Shown piece after piece: positions 46,565 through 55,660 of a DNA stretch of 62,036 nt (position 1 is its first letter; every line of letters begins with the position of its first letter). A program made the translations under genes and the position numbers. The DNA lies in contig WFNB01000118.1 in assembly GCA_015488755.1 (NCBI GenBank), positions 1 to 62,036 of the forward strand, read 5' to 3'. Source of the stretch: Gammaproteobacteria bacterium. GTDB taxonomy: Bacteria; Pseudomonadota; Gammaproteobacteria; GRL18. The notes beneath the pieces were generated by a model. That model was not told the DNA's origin and searched no databases. It saw only the letters and a list, made by a program, of their open reading frames with translations.

Positions 46565-46611
46565 TCAACACTCTGAAGTTATTGTCAAGATCATCTTATT
46601 CAGAGTTCAGA
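46561..46611 (-). repeat. One-arm remnant of the 187-bp repeat
   Basis: This 51-bp segment matches the outer arm of the 187-bp element (compare the inverse of 11217-11267) with only a few differences. The palindrome centre and other arm are absent. Its first bases CTAATC include the VanZ TAA stop (46562-46564), so the repeat supplies that stop codon. It occupies nearly all of the space before the convergent TPR-like gene. Confidence 0.75.
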
Positions 46612-46615
46612 TTGA

Positions 46616-47212
46616 TTAAGAGCATACTTTATTATCCTGTTTGCTCGCAAGATATTCAGTAAAAATAGTCATCGCATCCGTTTTTATTTTGACATCATTA
46701 GTCTTTCTAAATAACTTTAACAAACTTTGTTGAAGCACAGATATTTTCGTTTTTCTTTTCTTGCTCCTGACACCAATACACGATATTAATTGCTTTGCAA
46801 ATACATGATCCTGACAGTTTTTTAAGGCTCGAAGGCAACGTCTACGATGTCCTAATAAATATTCAGCATAAGCAATATGAAAATATAAATCCTTATTATC
46901 TGGAGCCTCTTTAAGGGCATCATAACAACGATACAAGCCACCATTACTTTTCAATAACAAGACCTCTGTTACACCTAATAGAGAGAGATTCATTGTATAA
47001 TGGCTATGAAAATGATCACCACTATGAGCTAATTTAGAAAAATAATGTCTTGCCTGAACCCAGTTGCCCTCATGTAAATAAAAAATGCCTTGCTCAAAGG
47101 TATTTTCTTCATTATCAGCATGAGTTAAATTATCATATTTTATTTCATCAAACATCACATCTTGAATGGCTCTATTTTCATTAAAGTGGGTAGCAGCTAA
47201 TAACATTGACAT
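46616..47212 (-). CDS. Hypothetical TPR-like protein
   Basis: A 198-aa protein of no recognised family. Residues about 35-135 look like two or three TPR-type helical pairs (FEQGIFYLHEGNWVQARHYF, LYFHIAYAEYLLGHRRRCLR). The C-terminal third is basic. No signal peptide. It follows the hybrid histidine kinase by 64 bp on the same strand and may be the last gene of the signalling block. Confidence 0.6.
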   Translation of the reverse strand: MSMLLAATHFNENRAIQDVMFDEIKYDNLTHADNEENTFEQGIFYLHEGNWVQARHYFSKLAHSGDHFHSHYTMNLSLLGVTEVLLLKSNGGLYRCYDALKEAPDNKDLYFHIAYAEYLLGHRRRCLRALKNCQDHVFAKQLISCIGVRSKKRKTKISVLQQSLLKLFRKTNDVKIKTDAMTIFTEYLASKQDNKVCS

Positions 47213-47276
47213 CTCCTAAGTTCCTATTTTTTACTTATATCTATGTTATAAAATGAAAGTTAGAATACTGTTAGCT

Positions 47277-49481
47277 TTATAAAATATGGCTAGTATGAAT
47301 GATTTGCGCTAAGTGCCGTTTAAATTGTTGTAAGTTTTCTCTTAATTTATCCCTATCAGGCTTATCTAATAGAAGCTGTTTTTCTAATATTAACGCGGCC
47401 TCTGAAAGCATAGTAGCCCCCATAATAGAACTTACTCCCTTAATTGAATGAGTCAGTAAATGTGCCTCTAAATAATTTTGTTGCTTAATGTAATCATTTA
47501 TTTGCTGATCCACTTGAGCATATTGTTCTCTAAATTGAATTAATACTTTTTTAAGTTGTTCTGTATCATCACCCAAAAATTGACGAGCAATAGTTTGATC
47601 AATACCAAGTAATTGAACATTTTCATCTGAGTGTAAATAATTATCATCTGAAATAAAATCAGCCTCTTCTTCATCAACAATAGTTCTATTTAATTGCATA
47701 TTCTTACTTAATACATTTAACAGCTGACTATAGTTAACCGGTTTAGAAAGATAATCATTCATACCAACGGACAAACACTCCTGCTTCACGTCTTGCATAA
47801 TATTGGCAGTTAAAGCGATAATAGGTAATTGCTTTAAGCCAAGTTCATTACGTATTTTTTCGGTTGCCTTATAGCCATCCATAATAGGCATATGAATATC
47901 CATTAACACAGCATCATATATTGTCTCTATAGAGGATAATTTTTGTAATGCTTCTTCTCCATTATTTGCAATACTGACAAGAAAACCACTTTCACGTAAA
48001 AATAAAGCTAATACTTCCTGATTAATTTTATTATCCTCAACTAATAACACCTGCTTATCTTTAAAGACACTTAGGCTATGCATTTGAGTCTGATAAGGTC
48101 GAATAAATTTAATGTTATTTTTATCCCCAGGAAGCAGTTTAATCGTGAAAATGAACTGACTTCCCTCACCCAATTGGCTTTTTAGAGAAATAGTACCACC
48201 CATCAGTTCAACAAGTTGTTTTGATATGGTGAGTCCAAGACCTGAACCACCATATTTTCGAGTCGTACTATTATCTAATTGATTAAAGGCTTGAAATAAA
48301 GAGGCTTGTTGTTCATCACTAATACCAATACCGCTATCAATCACTGAAAATTTTAGGTAGTGATCATCAAGTGATTCAATTTTTAATTCCACCTTACCCT
48401 TTTGAGTAAACTTAATGGCATTATTCAATAAATTAATTAATACTTGAGATAATCTTAATGAGTCACCATAAAAAAAATCCACACAACTTTGATTATCAAT
48501 AATAAATGATAGATTTTTTTCTGATGCTTTTAGTTGCATAATGTCTTCAACATTAGCAATTAAGTCTTGCAAACTAAAATGAATATTCTCAATAATTAAT
48601 TTACCTGCTTCTATCTTGGAAAAATCCAAAATATCATTAATAACTTCCAATAATAATTGCGATGACACATCAATTTTATTGATATAGTCACTTTGCTTAT
48701 CCGTCAATGTCGTTTGTTGCAATAAATTTAAAAGACCAATAACCCCATTCAATGGGGTTCTAATTTCATGTGACATATTGGCCAGAAATTCACTCTTACT
48801 TCTATTTGCTTTTTCAGCATTTTGTTTGGCTAATATTAATTGTTCTTTTTGCTCCTTTAGCTCTTGATTTTTTTCATGAATTTCAATTTCTTTTTTTCTT
48901 TGTTCGCTAATATCATAGCCAATATTAATCACATCACCAGAAGGTAAAATAATATTGGCCCACAAATTAACTAATTGTTTACCACTTTTTGTTATGGGAT
49001 ACCATTCTCTAAAAACGTTATCACCACCTGAACACACAGAATCTATAACGTGTTTTCTGATCTCTGGATCGGGATAAAACAGAGCTAATGGTTCTTTATG
49101 TTGATTGAGTTCTTCCTTTGTCCAGCCAAATACTTTTTCACATTCTTTATTCCATAAAACACAACGCCCATTTTCATCAAATGAATCAACTAAAATCGGT
49201 GACAAATCAAATAACAGGCTGAATTTCTGTTCACTAATTGTTAGTTGCTCTTGAACAAGCAACCTTTTTTCTAACTCTTTTTGAATAATTTTATTACGAT
49301 AAGAAATTAGCAACAATACAATAAATGCAGCAATAAAAAACAACCAATTACCAGAATCGTATTTATCAATTTGATTAATAAAAACCAGCTCTGGTGGCTT
49401 TGCCGCAGACACATACGATAAGCCCATAGATAAAAGCAGTAGTATGATTAATAAACATTGCCACAATGTATTTTTTTTCAT
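47277..49481 (-). CDS. Hybrid sensor histidine kinase
   Basis: A 734-aa membrane kinase. In order: signal/TM segment (1-28) and a second hydrophobic stretch (about 45-60); a coiled linker; a PAS domain (about 82-195, FDLSPILVDSFDENGRCVLW); HisKA with the phospho-accepting His in NMSHEIRTPLNGVIG; HATPase with LINLLNNAIKFT, DSGIGIS and GGSGLGLTISK; a receiver with DAVLMDIHMPIMDGY; and an Hpt domain with LLTHSIKGVSSIMGA. All relay sites are intact. Its start overlaps the GGDEF gene stop by 4 bp. Confidence 0.92.
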   Translation of the reverse strand: MKKNTLWQCLLIILLLLSMGLSYVSAAKPPELVFINQIDKYDSGNWLFFIAAFIVLLLISYRNKIIQKELEKRLLVQEQLTISEQKFSLLFDLSPILVDSFDENGRCVLWNKECEKVFGWTKEELNQHKEPLALFYPDPEIRKHVIDSVCSGGDNVFREWYPITKSGKQLVNLWANIILPSGDVINIGYDISEQRKKEIEIHEKNQELKEQKEQLILAKQNAEKANRSKSEFLANMSHEIRTPLNGVIGLLNLLQQTTLTDKQSDYINKIDVSSQLLLEVINDILDFSKIEAGKLIIENIHFSLQDLIANVEDIMQLKASEKNLSFIIDNQSCVDFFYGDSLRLSQVLINLLNNAIKFTQKGKVELKIESLDDHYLKFSVIDSGIGISDEQQASLFQAFNQLDNSTTRKYGGSGLGLTISKQLVELMGGTISLKSQLGEGSQFIFTIKLLPGDKNNIKFIRPYQTQMHSLSVFKDKQVLLVEDNKINQEVLALFLRESGFLVSIANNGEEALQKLSSIETIYDAVLMDIHMPIMDGYKATEKIRNELGLKQLPIIALTANIMQDVKQECLSVGMNDYLSKPVNYSQLLNVLSKNMQLNRTIVDEEEADFISDDNYLHSDENVQLLGIDQTIARQFLGDDTEQLKKVLIQFREQYAQVDQQINDYIKQQNYLEAHLLTHSIKGVSSIMGATMLSEAALILEKQLLLDKPDRDKLRENLQQFKRHLAQIIHTSHIL

Positions 49482-51166
49482 GTTATACCACCAAGATCAT
49501 CACCACTGATATGATATTCCAATACTTGATTTCGACCTTTCTTCTTAGCACGATATAAGGCTTTATCGGTAACATTAAACAAGTCTTGTTTATTGCTTTT
49601 ATTGTTAGGCACCATACCTGCCACACCAATACTCACCGTTACTAGCGATTTTATTTTTGAACCTTTATGTTCAATGCCAAGCAATTCAACTTCTTTTCTG
49701 ATTTTCTCCGCATAGATTTTTGCCACGTTAGGGGGGCAATTTTCTATTAGGCAGGCAAATTCTTCTCCCCCAACACGACACGCTTTATAAGAAAAGAGTT
49801 TACCTTGTTGATCAAGCACTTGAGCCACTTTCTTTAATGTTTGATCACCCTGAGCATGACCATAGCTATCGTTATACTGTTTAAAATAGTCAATATCAAT
49901 AATCAGCAATGATAAATAGGATTGTTTTTTATAGCCTTTTTTCCACATGATCGCTAAATTAATATCAAAAAAGTGTCTATTATACAAACCCGTTAAGGAA
50001 TCGGTTTCGGCAACTGTTTTTAACTGCTGAAGATACAGCGAACTGATAAATAATGAAGAAATAAAATAAGCAACAATGACTGAGACAATAGGCATGTAAA
50101 TATGAGTTAGGAGCAAGAATGTCTCACTTAGAATAATAACAGCAACGATAAGCGCAATTAAATAAAATTGATTTTTTGTCCAGTTAGCTAGACTGAATAT
50201 CAATGAGCCAAGTAATGCCAAAACAAAGGTAACTAATAATTGCACCGTATGAGATAATTCTCTAATGGTATTGTGACTGCGCACCGCTTCATAAATATTA
50301 GCCTGAATTTCTACCCCACTCATCACTTGATGAAATCGTAAAGGAGTTGGGTAAGTGATCGCTAAGCCTCGGGCAGTAACCCCAATAAAAATAGTTTTAT
50401 TATTCAGGGCTTCTAAAGGAATATAGCCATCAAGCACATCACTATATGAAACGGTATGAAAATGTTTGGGCTTTCCTATAATGGGAACAATAATATAATA
50501 ATCTCTTACCCATGAGTTTTTACGCCCATAGTATGACTTTTCTCTGCGCTGTCCCGGTAATTTTTCAACACCATTATTAGCCATTAATGCTGCCACAGAT
50601 AAATTTGGCCAACGGGCATCATTAAGACCAGCATATAAGAAAACACGCCGAAACTTACTGTCTGAGTCCAACTCAAGATCAGTATGACCTAATGATTGGC
50701 AGGCTTGAAATAGGGGGTCAATAGGCAAGAGTTCTTGGATGCCCTCCTGTGGTGATACCACACCTGCAATAGGTAAAATAATTTTTTTATTCTCTGCCAT
50801 ACTTTGAGCAAGTCGCTCATCATCGGATAACTTATTTCCAGCTTGATCACCTTGTAGCGTAGGTTCTGAAAATAACACATCAAAAATAATGGGCCCGGTA
50901 TTGGCTTTTGATAAGCGATCAATGAGTTTTGCATGGGTTCGACGAGGCCACGGCCAACGGCCTAATTGAGCAATACTTTTCTCATCAATAGCAATAATAA
51001 GTACATCATCAGGTGCTTTTTCAGACCAAAGAGGCATTTGCAAGTCATAGATCACCCAATCAAAATATTCAACTATTTTCCAATGTTGAAGTGCCACAGC
51101 AATGATACTGGATAATAAGACCAGCACAATGCTAATGCGCTTTAATGAGTGATCAACTTTATACAA
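49478..51166 (-). CDS. CHASE2 domain diguanylate cyclase
   Basis: A 562-aa membrane protein. Residues about 30-290 form a periplasmic CHASE2 sensor (VLIIAIDEKSIAQLGRWPWPR, IIFDVLFSEPT). Three membrane helices follow at about 300-375, then a GGDEF domain with DSLTGLYNRHFFD and an active-site GGEEF. No RxxD inhibitory site precedes the GGEEF at the usual spacing. It should make cyclic di-GMP in response to an external cue. It lies between the LysM-FecR gene (12 bp) and the hybrid kinase (4-bp overlap), so the three are one operon. Confidence 0.92.
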   Translation of the reverse strand: MYKVDHSLKRISIVLVLLSSIIAVALQHWKIVEYFDWVIYDLQMPLWSEKAPDDVLIIAIDEKSIAQLGRWPWPRRTHAKLIDRLSKANTGPIIFDVLFSEPTLQGDQAGNKLSDDERLAQSMAENKKIILPIAGVVSPQEGIQELLPIDPLFQACQSLGHTDLELDSDSKFRRVFLYAGLNDARWPNLSVAALMANNGVEKLPGQRREKSYYGRKNSWVRDYYIIVPIIGKPKHFHTVSYSDVLDGYIPLEALNNKTIFIGVTARGLAITYPTPLRFHQVMSGVEIQANIYEAVRSHNTIRELSHTVQLLVTFVLALLGSLIFSLANWTKNQFYLIALIVAVIILSETFLLLTHIYMPIVSVIVAYFISSLFISSLYLQQLKTVAETDSLTGLYNRHFFDINLAIMWKKGYKKQSYLSLLIIDIDYFKQYNDSYGHAQGDQTLKKVAQVLDQQGKLFSYKACRVGGEEFACLIENCPPNVAKIYAEKIRKEVELLGIEHKGSKIKSLVTVSIGVAGMVPNNKSNKQDLFNVTDKALYRAKKKGRNQVLEYHISGDDLGGIT

Positions 51167-51178
51167 TGCAGACTCGTT

Positions 51179-52816
51179 TTATAAAACCAGTAATAAAATT
51201 AATGCCCCTGCAACCCCAGCTGGCCAATAACTTTTAGGGGGCACATTAATAGTTTGTACCGGTGAATAGGGGCTAGAAAAGCCATCTTGACTAATGGTTT
51301 TAGCCCGAAAATAATAACGACCACTGCTTGGACGAGCCAGACTAAACGCCGCCTTTTCAAGTCGTTGCTCCGTGATGATATGACTAAAATCTGAGGTATC
51401 AGAAAACTGTATTTTATAATGCATACCAGCACCTGAGTCTCGCCATTTTAAGATAATTTTATTACTAGCAATGGCCGGCTTTTGTAATTTGGGTTGCTTA
51501 GGTTTGGGGACAACAACTAACTTCGATGTATTGCTAGGCGGACCAATTTTGCCTACCGAATCAATAGAGGAAATTCGCCAATAATAATCACCTGTTTGTT
51601 CTAATACTTCGGCATATTTTTGCTGCGTGGGTGTATATTCCTTCACATCACTGCCTTGAAAATTTTCTTGAGAAGAAATTTCAAGCAAATAGCGTTCAAT
51701 ATTTTCTGGCTTTGACCATTTAAATAGAATACTACCTGCAGGTTGCACTTTATTATCCGTAGGCTCCTGCTGAAAAGGGGCTTCTGGACGAGCATCAATT
51801 TTCATAATATATTGAGCTGTCTTCCCTTCTAAACCTTGCTTATCAATCGCTCGAATGCGAATACGATAATCACCATCAGCTAATTCTTGGCTAAAAAACA
51901 AGCTTTTCTGAGTAATTCGATCAAGCAATACTACATCAGGCTCCGATGCTTTAACGATCTGTAGACGATACGCGGATAAAGGTGATGTGTTAGTTATCAC
52001 AGGCAATGGAATACTACTGGGTAAATAACGAATTGTGCGTGGTAGATGACTAACATCTGGAGCCTCTAGCAACTTGATAGGTGCTAAGGGTTTTTTACCA
52101 ACTTGTGCAATAGTACCAAAACCTGCGGGTAAATTAATATGTCCTTGGGGGTTACTAACAGCAATATGACCCGACAATACTTCGGTATTGGTACTGGTAT
52201 CATGAACATTCACACGAAATTGCGTCCCTCTTACTGCAGAGTTTCCTGCAACGGTGAGAATTTCAAAACGATTATTAGGCTGTTTGTTTGGATTCGCATG
52301 TATATCAACTCTTCCCTGACTGATCCTAGCTTGTATATCTGTGGCATTCATGGTGCCACCACCAATCATACGAGCAGTCACGACGATCAATTCACTTTGC
52401 TCTAAAAGCATTAGTTTTGTGCCATCTTCAAAAATAAGCTGTGCTGAACTGTCTTTAGCCGTTTGAATACGATCGCCCAACGCAATACGCATACCAGGCT
52501 TAAGAGCCAGACTACGTTTAGATTGAGCCAGTTGAATGGTCACTTGACCACTGACTTTTCTAATACTGACTTTGGACTCCTGTTGCTTTAACCATTTAAG
52601 CGGGATAGCAATTTTTGTTCCGGGTTTCATATAATGATCATTGGTTATTTTATTTAATTTAACAATGTCATCCCAGTGTTGCCAATCCACTAAAGAGTTA
52701 TGGCTGACATCCCATACGGTATCCCCTTTTTGAAAGGTGTAAAACCAGTTTTCTGCATTCGCAACAGACGCCAAGAAAAGGCTCATTAAGGCAATTATAT
52801 ATATTTTTTTTTGCAT
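51179..52816 (-). CDS. LysM and FecR domain protein
   Basis: A 545-aa exported protein. A signal peptide ends near VANA. A LysM-like peptidoglycan-binding unit follows (FYTFQKGDTVWDVSH), then a FecR domain (GDRIQTAKDSSAQLIFEDGTKLML, GNSAVRGTQFRV). The C-terminal half has beta-rich fibronectin-like repeats (WRISSIDSVGKIGPPSN, YYFRAKTISQDG). A final hydrophobic stretch (WPAGVAGALILLLVL) anchors the C-terminus. FecR-CHASE2 gene pairs are common; this one probably senses cell-wall or envelope state for the cyclase. Confidence 0.82.
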   Translation of the reverse strand: MQKKIYIIALMSLFLASVANAENWFYTFQKGDTVWDVSHNSLVDWQHWDDIVKLNKITNDHYMKPGTKIAIPLKWLKQQESKVSIRKVSGQVTIQLAQSKRSLALKPGMRIALGDRIQTAKDSSAQLIFEDGTKLMLLEQSELIVVTARMIGGGTMNATDIQARISQGRVDIHANPNKQPNNRFEILTVAGNSAVRGTQFRVNVHDTSTNTEVLSGHIAVSNPQGHINLPAGFGTIAQVGKKPLAPIKLLEAPDVSHLPRTIRYLPSSIPLPVITNTSPLSAYRLQIVKASEPDVVLLDRITQKSLFFSQELADGDYRIRIRAIDKQGLEGKTAQYIMKIDARPEAPFQQEPTDNKVQPAGSILFKWSKPENIERYLLEISSQENFQGSDVKEYTPTQQKYAEVLEQTGDYYWRISSIDSVGKIGPPSNTSKLVVVPKPKQPKLQKPAIASNKIILKWRDSGAGMHYKIQFSDTSDFSHIITEQRLEKAAFSLARPSSGRYYFRAKTISQDGFSSPYSPVQTINVPPKSYWPAGVAGALILLLVL

Positions 52817-52901
52817 GATTACATTCTACTTTAGTTGCATTCTACTTTAAGTGCTTATATTAAGTGTTTTAGTCTATCTTCGTTATAAAATTGGCGCTTA
52901 T

Positions 52902-53606
52902 TTAATTTTTGATCACCTCTCTATCGAAAAAATAGCCCAACCCATATTCATTTTTGATCGTATTCTCAGGTAACTTACTACGCAAACCACACATTAGAGT
53001 TTTGATGGCCGCATCACTTAAGACTTTATCTGTCTCTGGTGAATAAAGTGCATCAGAAATTTGTTGATAATTTAAGTTCTTATGTTTTGTGGTGATTAAT
53101 AATTCTAATAAGGCTTTTTCATTTTTAGTGAGGTGAATGCCCTCTTGTTCAACAAATAATTCACGCTTACTACAATACCATCGATATTCCTGACTCCCTT
53201 CTCGCCAGACTAAGGTATCACCGGATTTATGATAGTCCAGTAGCTTATTCAAAGCTTCAATAATTCGCTCTTTAGTCGCAGGCTTATCTAAATAACTGGT
53301 CAAACCTAATTCAACCGCATCCAAAAGTGTTTGCTTATCCACTCGGCTGGTTAGTAATATTATCTTGGTATAATGATCATTTTCACGAATTTTTTTACAC
53401 ACCTGTAAACCGTCAATCAGTGGCATATTAATATCTAAAATAACCACATCAGGTTTTATTTTATAATATAAACCTAATGCTTGTTGACCATCATTAGCGG
53501 TATAAATGGTCTTAAAATGATTGGCAAATTGTTGCTTATAAAGCATCTGTGTAATAAGCTCGTCTTCGGCATAAAGCAAGACCATATCTTGTAGTTTTTT
53601 CATCAT
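52902..53606 (-). CDS. Response regulator, receiver plus winged-helix-like domain
   Basis: A 234-aa protein. The receiver has VLLYAEDE (acidic pocket), the phospho-Asp in PDVVILDINMPLIDG, and IILLTSRVDKQ. The output domain (about 130-234) ends with ENTIKNEYGLGYFF, the OmpR-type wing pattern. It precedes the LysM-FecR gene by 85 bp on the same strand and is the likely phospho-acceptor of the hybrid kinase. Confidence 0.85.
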   Translation of the reverse strand: MMKKLQDMVLLYAEDELITQMLYKQQFANHFKTIYTANDGQQALGLYYKIKPDVVILDINMPLIDGLQVCKKIRENDHYTKIILLTSRVDKQTLLDAVELGLTSYLDKPATKERIIEALNKLLDYHKSGDTLVWREGSQEYRWYCSKRELFVEQEGIHLTKNEKALLELLITTKHKNLNYQQISDALYSPETDKVLSDAAIKTLMCGLRSKLPENTIKNEYGLGYFFDREVIKN

Positions 53607-53899
53607 CTTATCATTTATTCAAATAAGGAAGTTTTATTTAGGAGTTTATATAAGCTGGCTAAGATTAGGAAATTTAACAAAAAATTACTGTCATAGATAG
53701 CTTTTAAAAACTTTATTGACTTTTTATTTTTTACTCACTATTTACTTACTTTTATTCTTTATCATGGCTCAGTCAACGTCATCTATTTATTATAGATTCC
53801 CATCCTCAATATCTTGTCTTCAAGAGGAAAAACAATTAGGATGAACAACTAACAATGATTTCTTACTAGAAAGATTGACAACAGTAACTAAAAATAGAG

Positions 53900-54313
53900 G
53901 TGAATAAAATGGCTAATATTTCTGAAATTAAGGGTTTAGATGAGCAAAGTGCTGAAAAATTAAATGCCGCAGGTATTTCATCTATGGATGCTTATTTAAA
54001 CGCTTGTGCTGAGAAAAAAGGGCGTAAAGAATTAGCCGAAAAAACAGGCATTGAAGAAGCCTCTCTTTTGCATTGGGCTAACCGTGCAGATTTATCACGT
54101 ATTAAGGGTGTCAGCACTCAATATGGTGATCTTTTGGAGTGTGCAGGGGTAGACACCGTACCAGAACTAGCACAACGTAATGCTGACAATCTACACACAA
54201 AAATGACCGAAGTAAACAATGACAAGAATCTGGTCAAAAAATTACCCACTGCCGATCAAGTTCAAGATTGGGTCACTCAGGCTAAGGCACTACCCCGTGC
54301 TATTAATTATTAG
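53900..54313 (+). CDS. DUF4332 helix-hairpin-helix-like protein
   Basis: A 137-aa protein with two HhH-like repeats: ISEIKGLDEQSAEKLNAAGI and LSRIKGVSTQYGDLLECAGV. This is the DUF4332 pattern, related to DNA-binding HhH motifs, though the family role is unknown. A good AGAGGTGA ribosome binding site precedes the ATG. The DUF937 gene follows after 15 bp. Confidence 0.8.
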   Translation: MNKMANISEIKGLDEQSAEKLNAAGISSMDAYLNACAEKKGRKELAEKTGIEEASLLHWANRADLSRIKGVSTQYGDLLECAGVDTVPELAQRNADNLHTKMTEVNNDKNLVKKLPTADQVQDWVTQAKALPRAINY

Positions 54314-54328
54314 CACAAAGGGAACACT

Positions 54329-54763
54329 ATGAATCAATCTGAAATTTTTAATCTTGCCGGTGAGCTATTTAAAGGTAAGCTTGATAAAGAGGGCGATGGT
54401 ATTGATCTCGATGATATCAAAGGCGCATTAGGTTCTCTTATGTCTGATGGTAATGGTCAATTGGATCTAGGCTCATTATTAGGCAATATGAATTCAGGCA
54501 GTATGATGGACATCGCGTCATCATGGTTGGGTGATGGTGAGAATAAAGACGTATCATCCAGTCAACTTGGCGGTGTTTTTGATGCCAAGAAACTGTCCTC
54601 TTTTGCCTCTCAATTAGGGATTAGCGAAGATCTTGCCCTTAATGGGCTTACAAAGGCGGTGCCTGCATTAGTTGATAAATCCAGCAGTGGTGGCTCTTTG
54701 CTGGATTCATTAGGTGGTATGGATAATGTCATGTCTATGGCTGGTAAACTCTTTGGCCGATAG
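54329..54763 (+). CDS. DUF937/YidB-like protein
   Basis: A 144-aa protein rich in Gly, Ser, Asp and Leu. The C-terminal half (FASQLGISEDLALNGLTKAVPALVDKSSS) matches the DUF937/YidB family. The N-terminal half has acidic stretches with Gly (DKEGDGIDLDD) that resemble calcium loops. No signal peptide. Its function is unknown. It is co-transcribed with the DUF4332 gene. Confidence 0.65.
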   Translation: MNQSEIFNLAGELFKGKLDKEGDGIDLDDIKGALGSLMSDGNGQLDLGSLLGNMNSGSMMDIASSWLGDGENKDVSSSQLGGVFDAKKLSSFASQLGISEDLALNGLTKAVPALVDKSSSGGSLLDSLGGMDNVMSMAGKLFGR

Positions 54764-54780
54764 TCACCATTCTCATCTCC

Positions 54781-54806
54781 TATATTAAAGAGCTATATTA
54801 AAGAGC
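54781..54806. repeat. 13-bp tandem duplication
   Basis: TATATTAAAGAGC occurs twice head to tail between the stops of the DUF937 gene and the convergent EndoU-like gene. It is a simple duplication with no evident function. Confidence 0.6.
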
Positions 54807-54808
54807 AA

Positions 54809-55660
54809 CTAAAGATTTGAGCAAAGACAGGCACTGATATTTTTCTTATTTTTACGGCAATAAGGACGTTTATCTGCAATAGGATAAAACGTCCTAAGTG
54901 CTCTTTGCTTAATCACCATTTGATTATAATTCGCTTTAATACCCTTTTGCCTAGTTTGATACCAACAGGCTTCCTTGGTATTTTTCCCTACTCGTCGGTT
55001 GGCTTGTTTAAATGCCCGAGTTCCTGCTAATAACAACCTTTCTGCATTCATTTCTCGATTATAGCCACTGAGACATTTTACCTTCTGGCGATTGGTTTGC
55101 GGTGCAATATAGGCAATACTCACGCTATAAACAGGATCATTTATTTTCTCTTGTAAATAAAATTTCTGACATTTTGCTATGGGTCTCTGATTAATATTTT
55201 TTGCCAACTTACGATAGCCTGCCCAGCCTTTATCCTGTGCCTGCCAATAACGAGCAGCATAATGAAAACCGCCTAAGCTATAGCGATCTGGCTCACCACA
55301 AAACACATGCTGAAAACCTTTTTGTTCAAACCAAACTCGTCTAAGCTGATGTATAAAATCTCGATCATTCTTAGCTTTGGAAAAAATACGATTACCCAAT
55401 GCCTTACGCAATCGTGTAACCACCGCTTGATTGCCCTTGGTGCGCATCATAGTTTCAAAATCAACCGCTTTGACCTCTGCGCCCCAATCTCCACAGAGCA
55501 TAAGCACATCCAAATCTAAGTCCGTAAGTTCCGGCTCTTGTGGTGCATATCGAGTTCGTATATCCTCATCAAAAAATGCCTCTAAAGCCATCACATGACT
55601 GCTGCTTAAGAATAAGAATGCCAGTAAAACAGCTCGTACATAGCTATTAAAAATAATCAT
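54809..55660 (-). CDS. Secreted EndoU-like ribonuclease candidate
   Basis: A 283-aa protein with a signal peptide ending near HVMA. The core KGFQHVFCGEPDRYSLGGFH (His118 and His133) matches the XendoU/EndoU catalytic pair: GFEHVF.GE followed by GFH about 15 residues on. A Lys-rich C-terminal region could hold the third catalytic residue, and six or more Cys suggest disulfides in the periplasm or outside. EndoU enzymes cut RNA at uridylates and occur as toxin domains. Its ATG overlaps the metallopeptidase stop (TAATG), so they are coupled. No immunity gene is obvious. Confidence 0.6.
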   Translation of the reverse strand: MIIFNSYVRAVLLAFLFLSSSHVMALEAFFDEDIRTRYAPQEPELTDLDLDVLMLCGDWGAEVKAVDFETMMRTKGNQAVVTRLRKALGNRIFSKAKNDRDFIHQLRRVWFEQKGFQHVFCGEPDRYSLGGFHYAARYWQAQDKGWAGYRKLAKNINQRPIAKCQKFYLQEKINDPVYSVSIAYIAPQTNRQKVKCLSGYNREMNAERLLLAGTRAFKQANRRVGKNTKEACWYQTRQKGIKANYNQMVIKQRALRTFYPIADKRPYCRKNKKNISACLCSNL

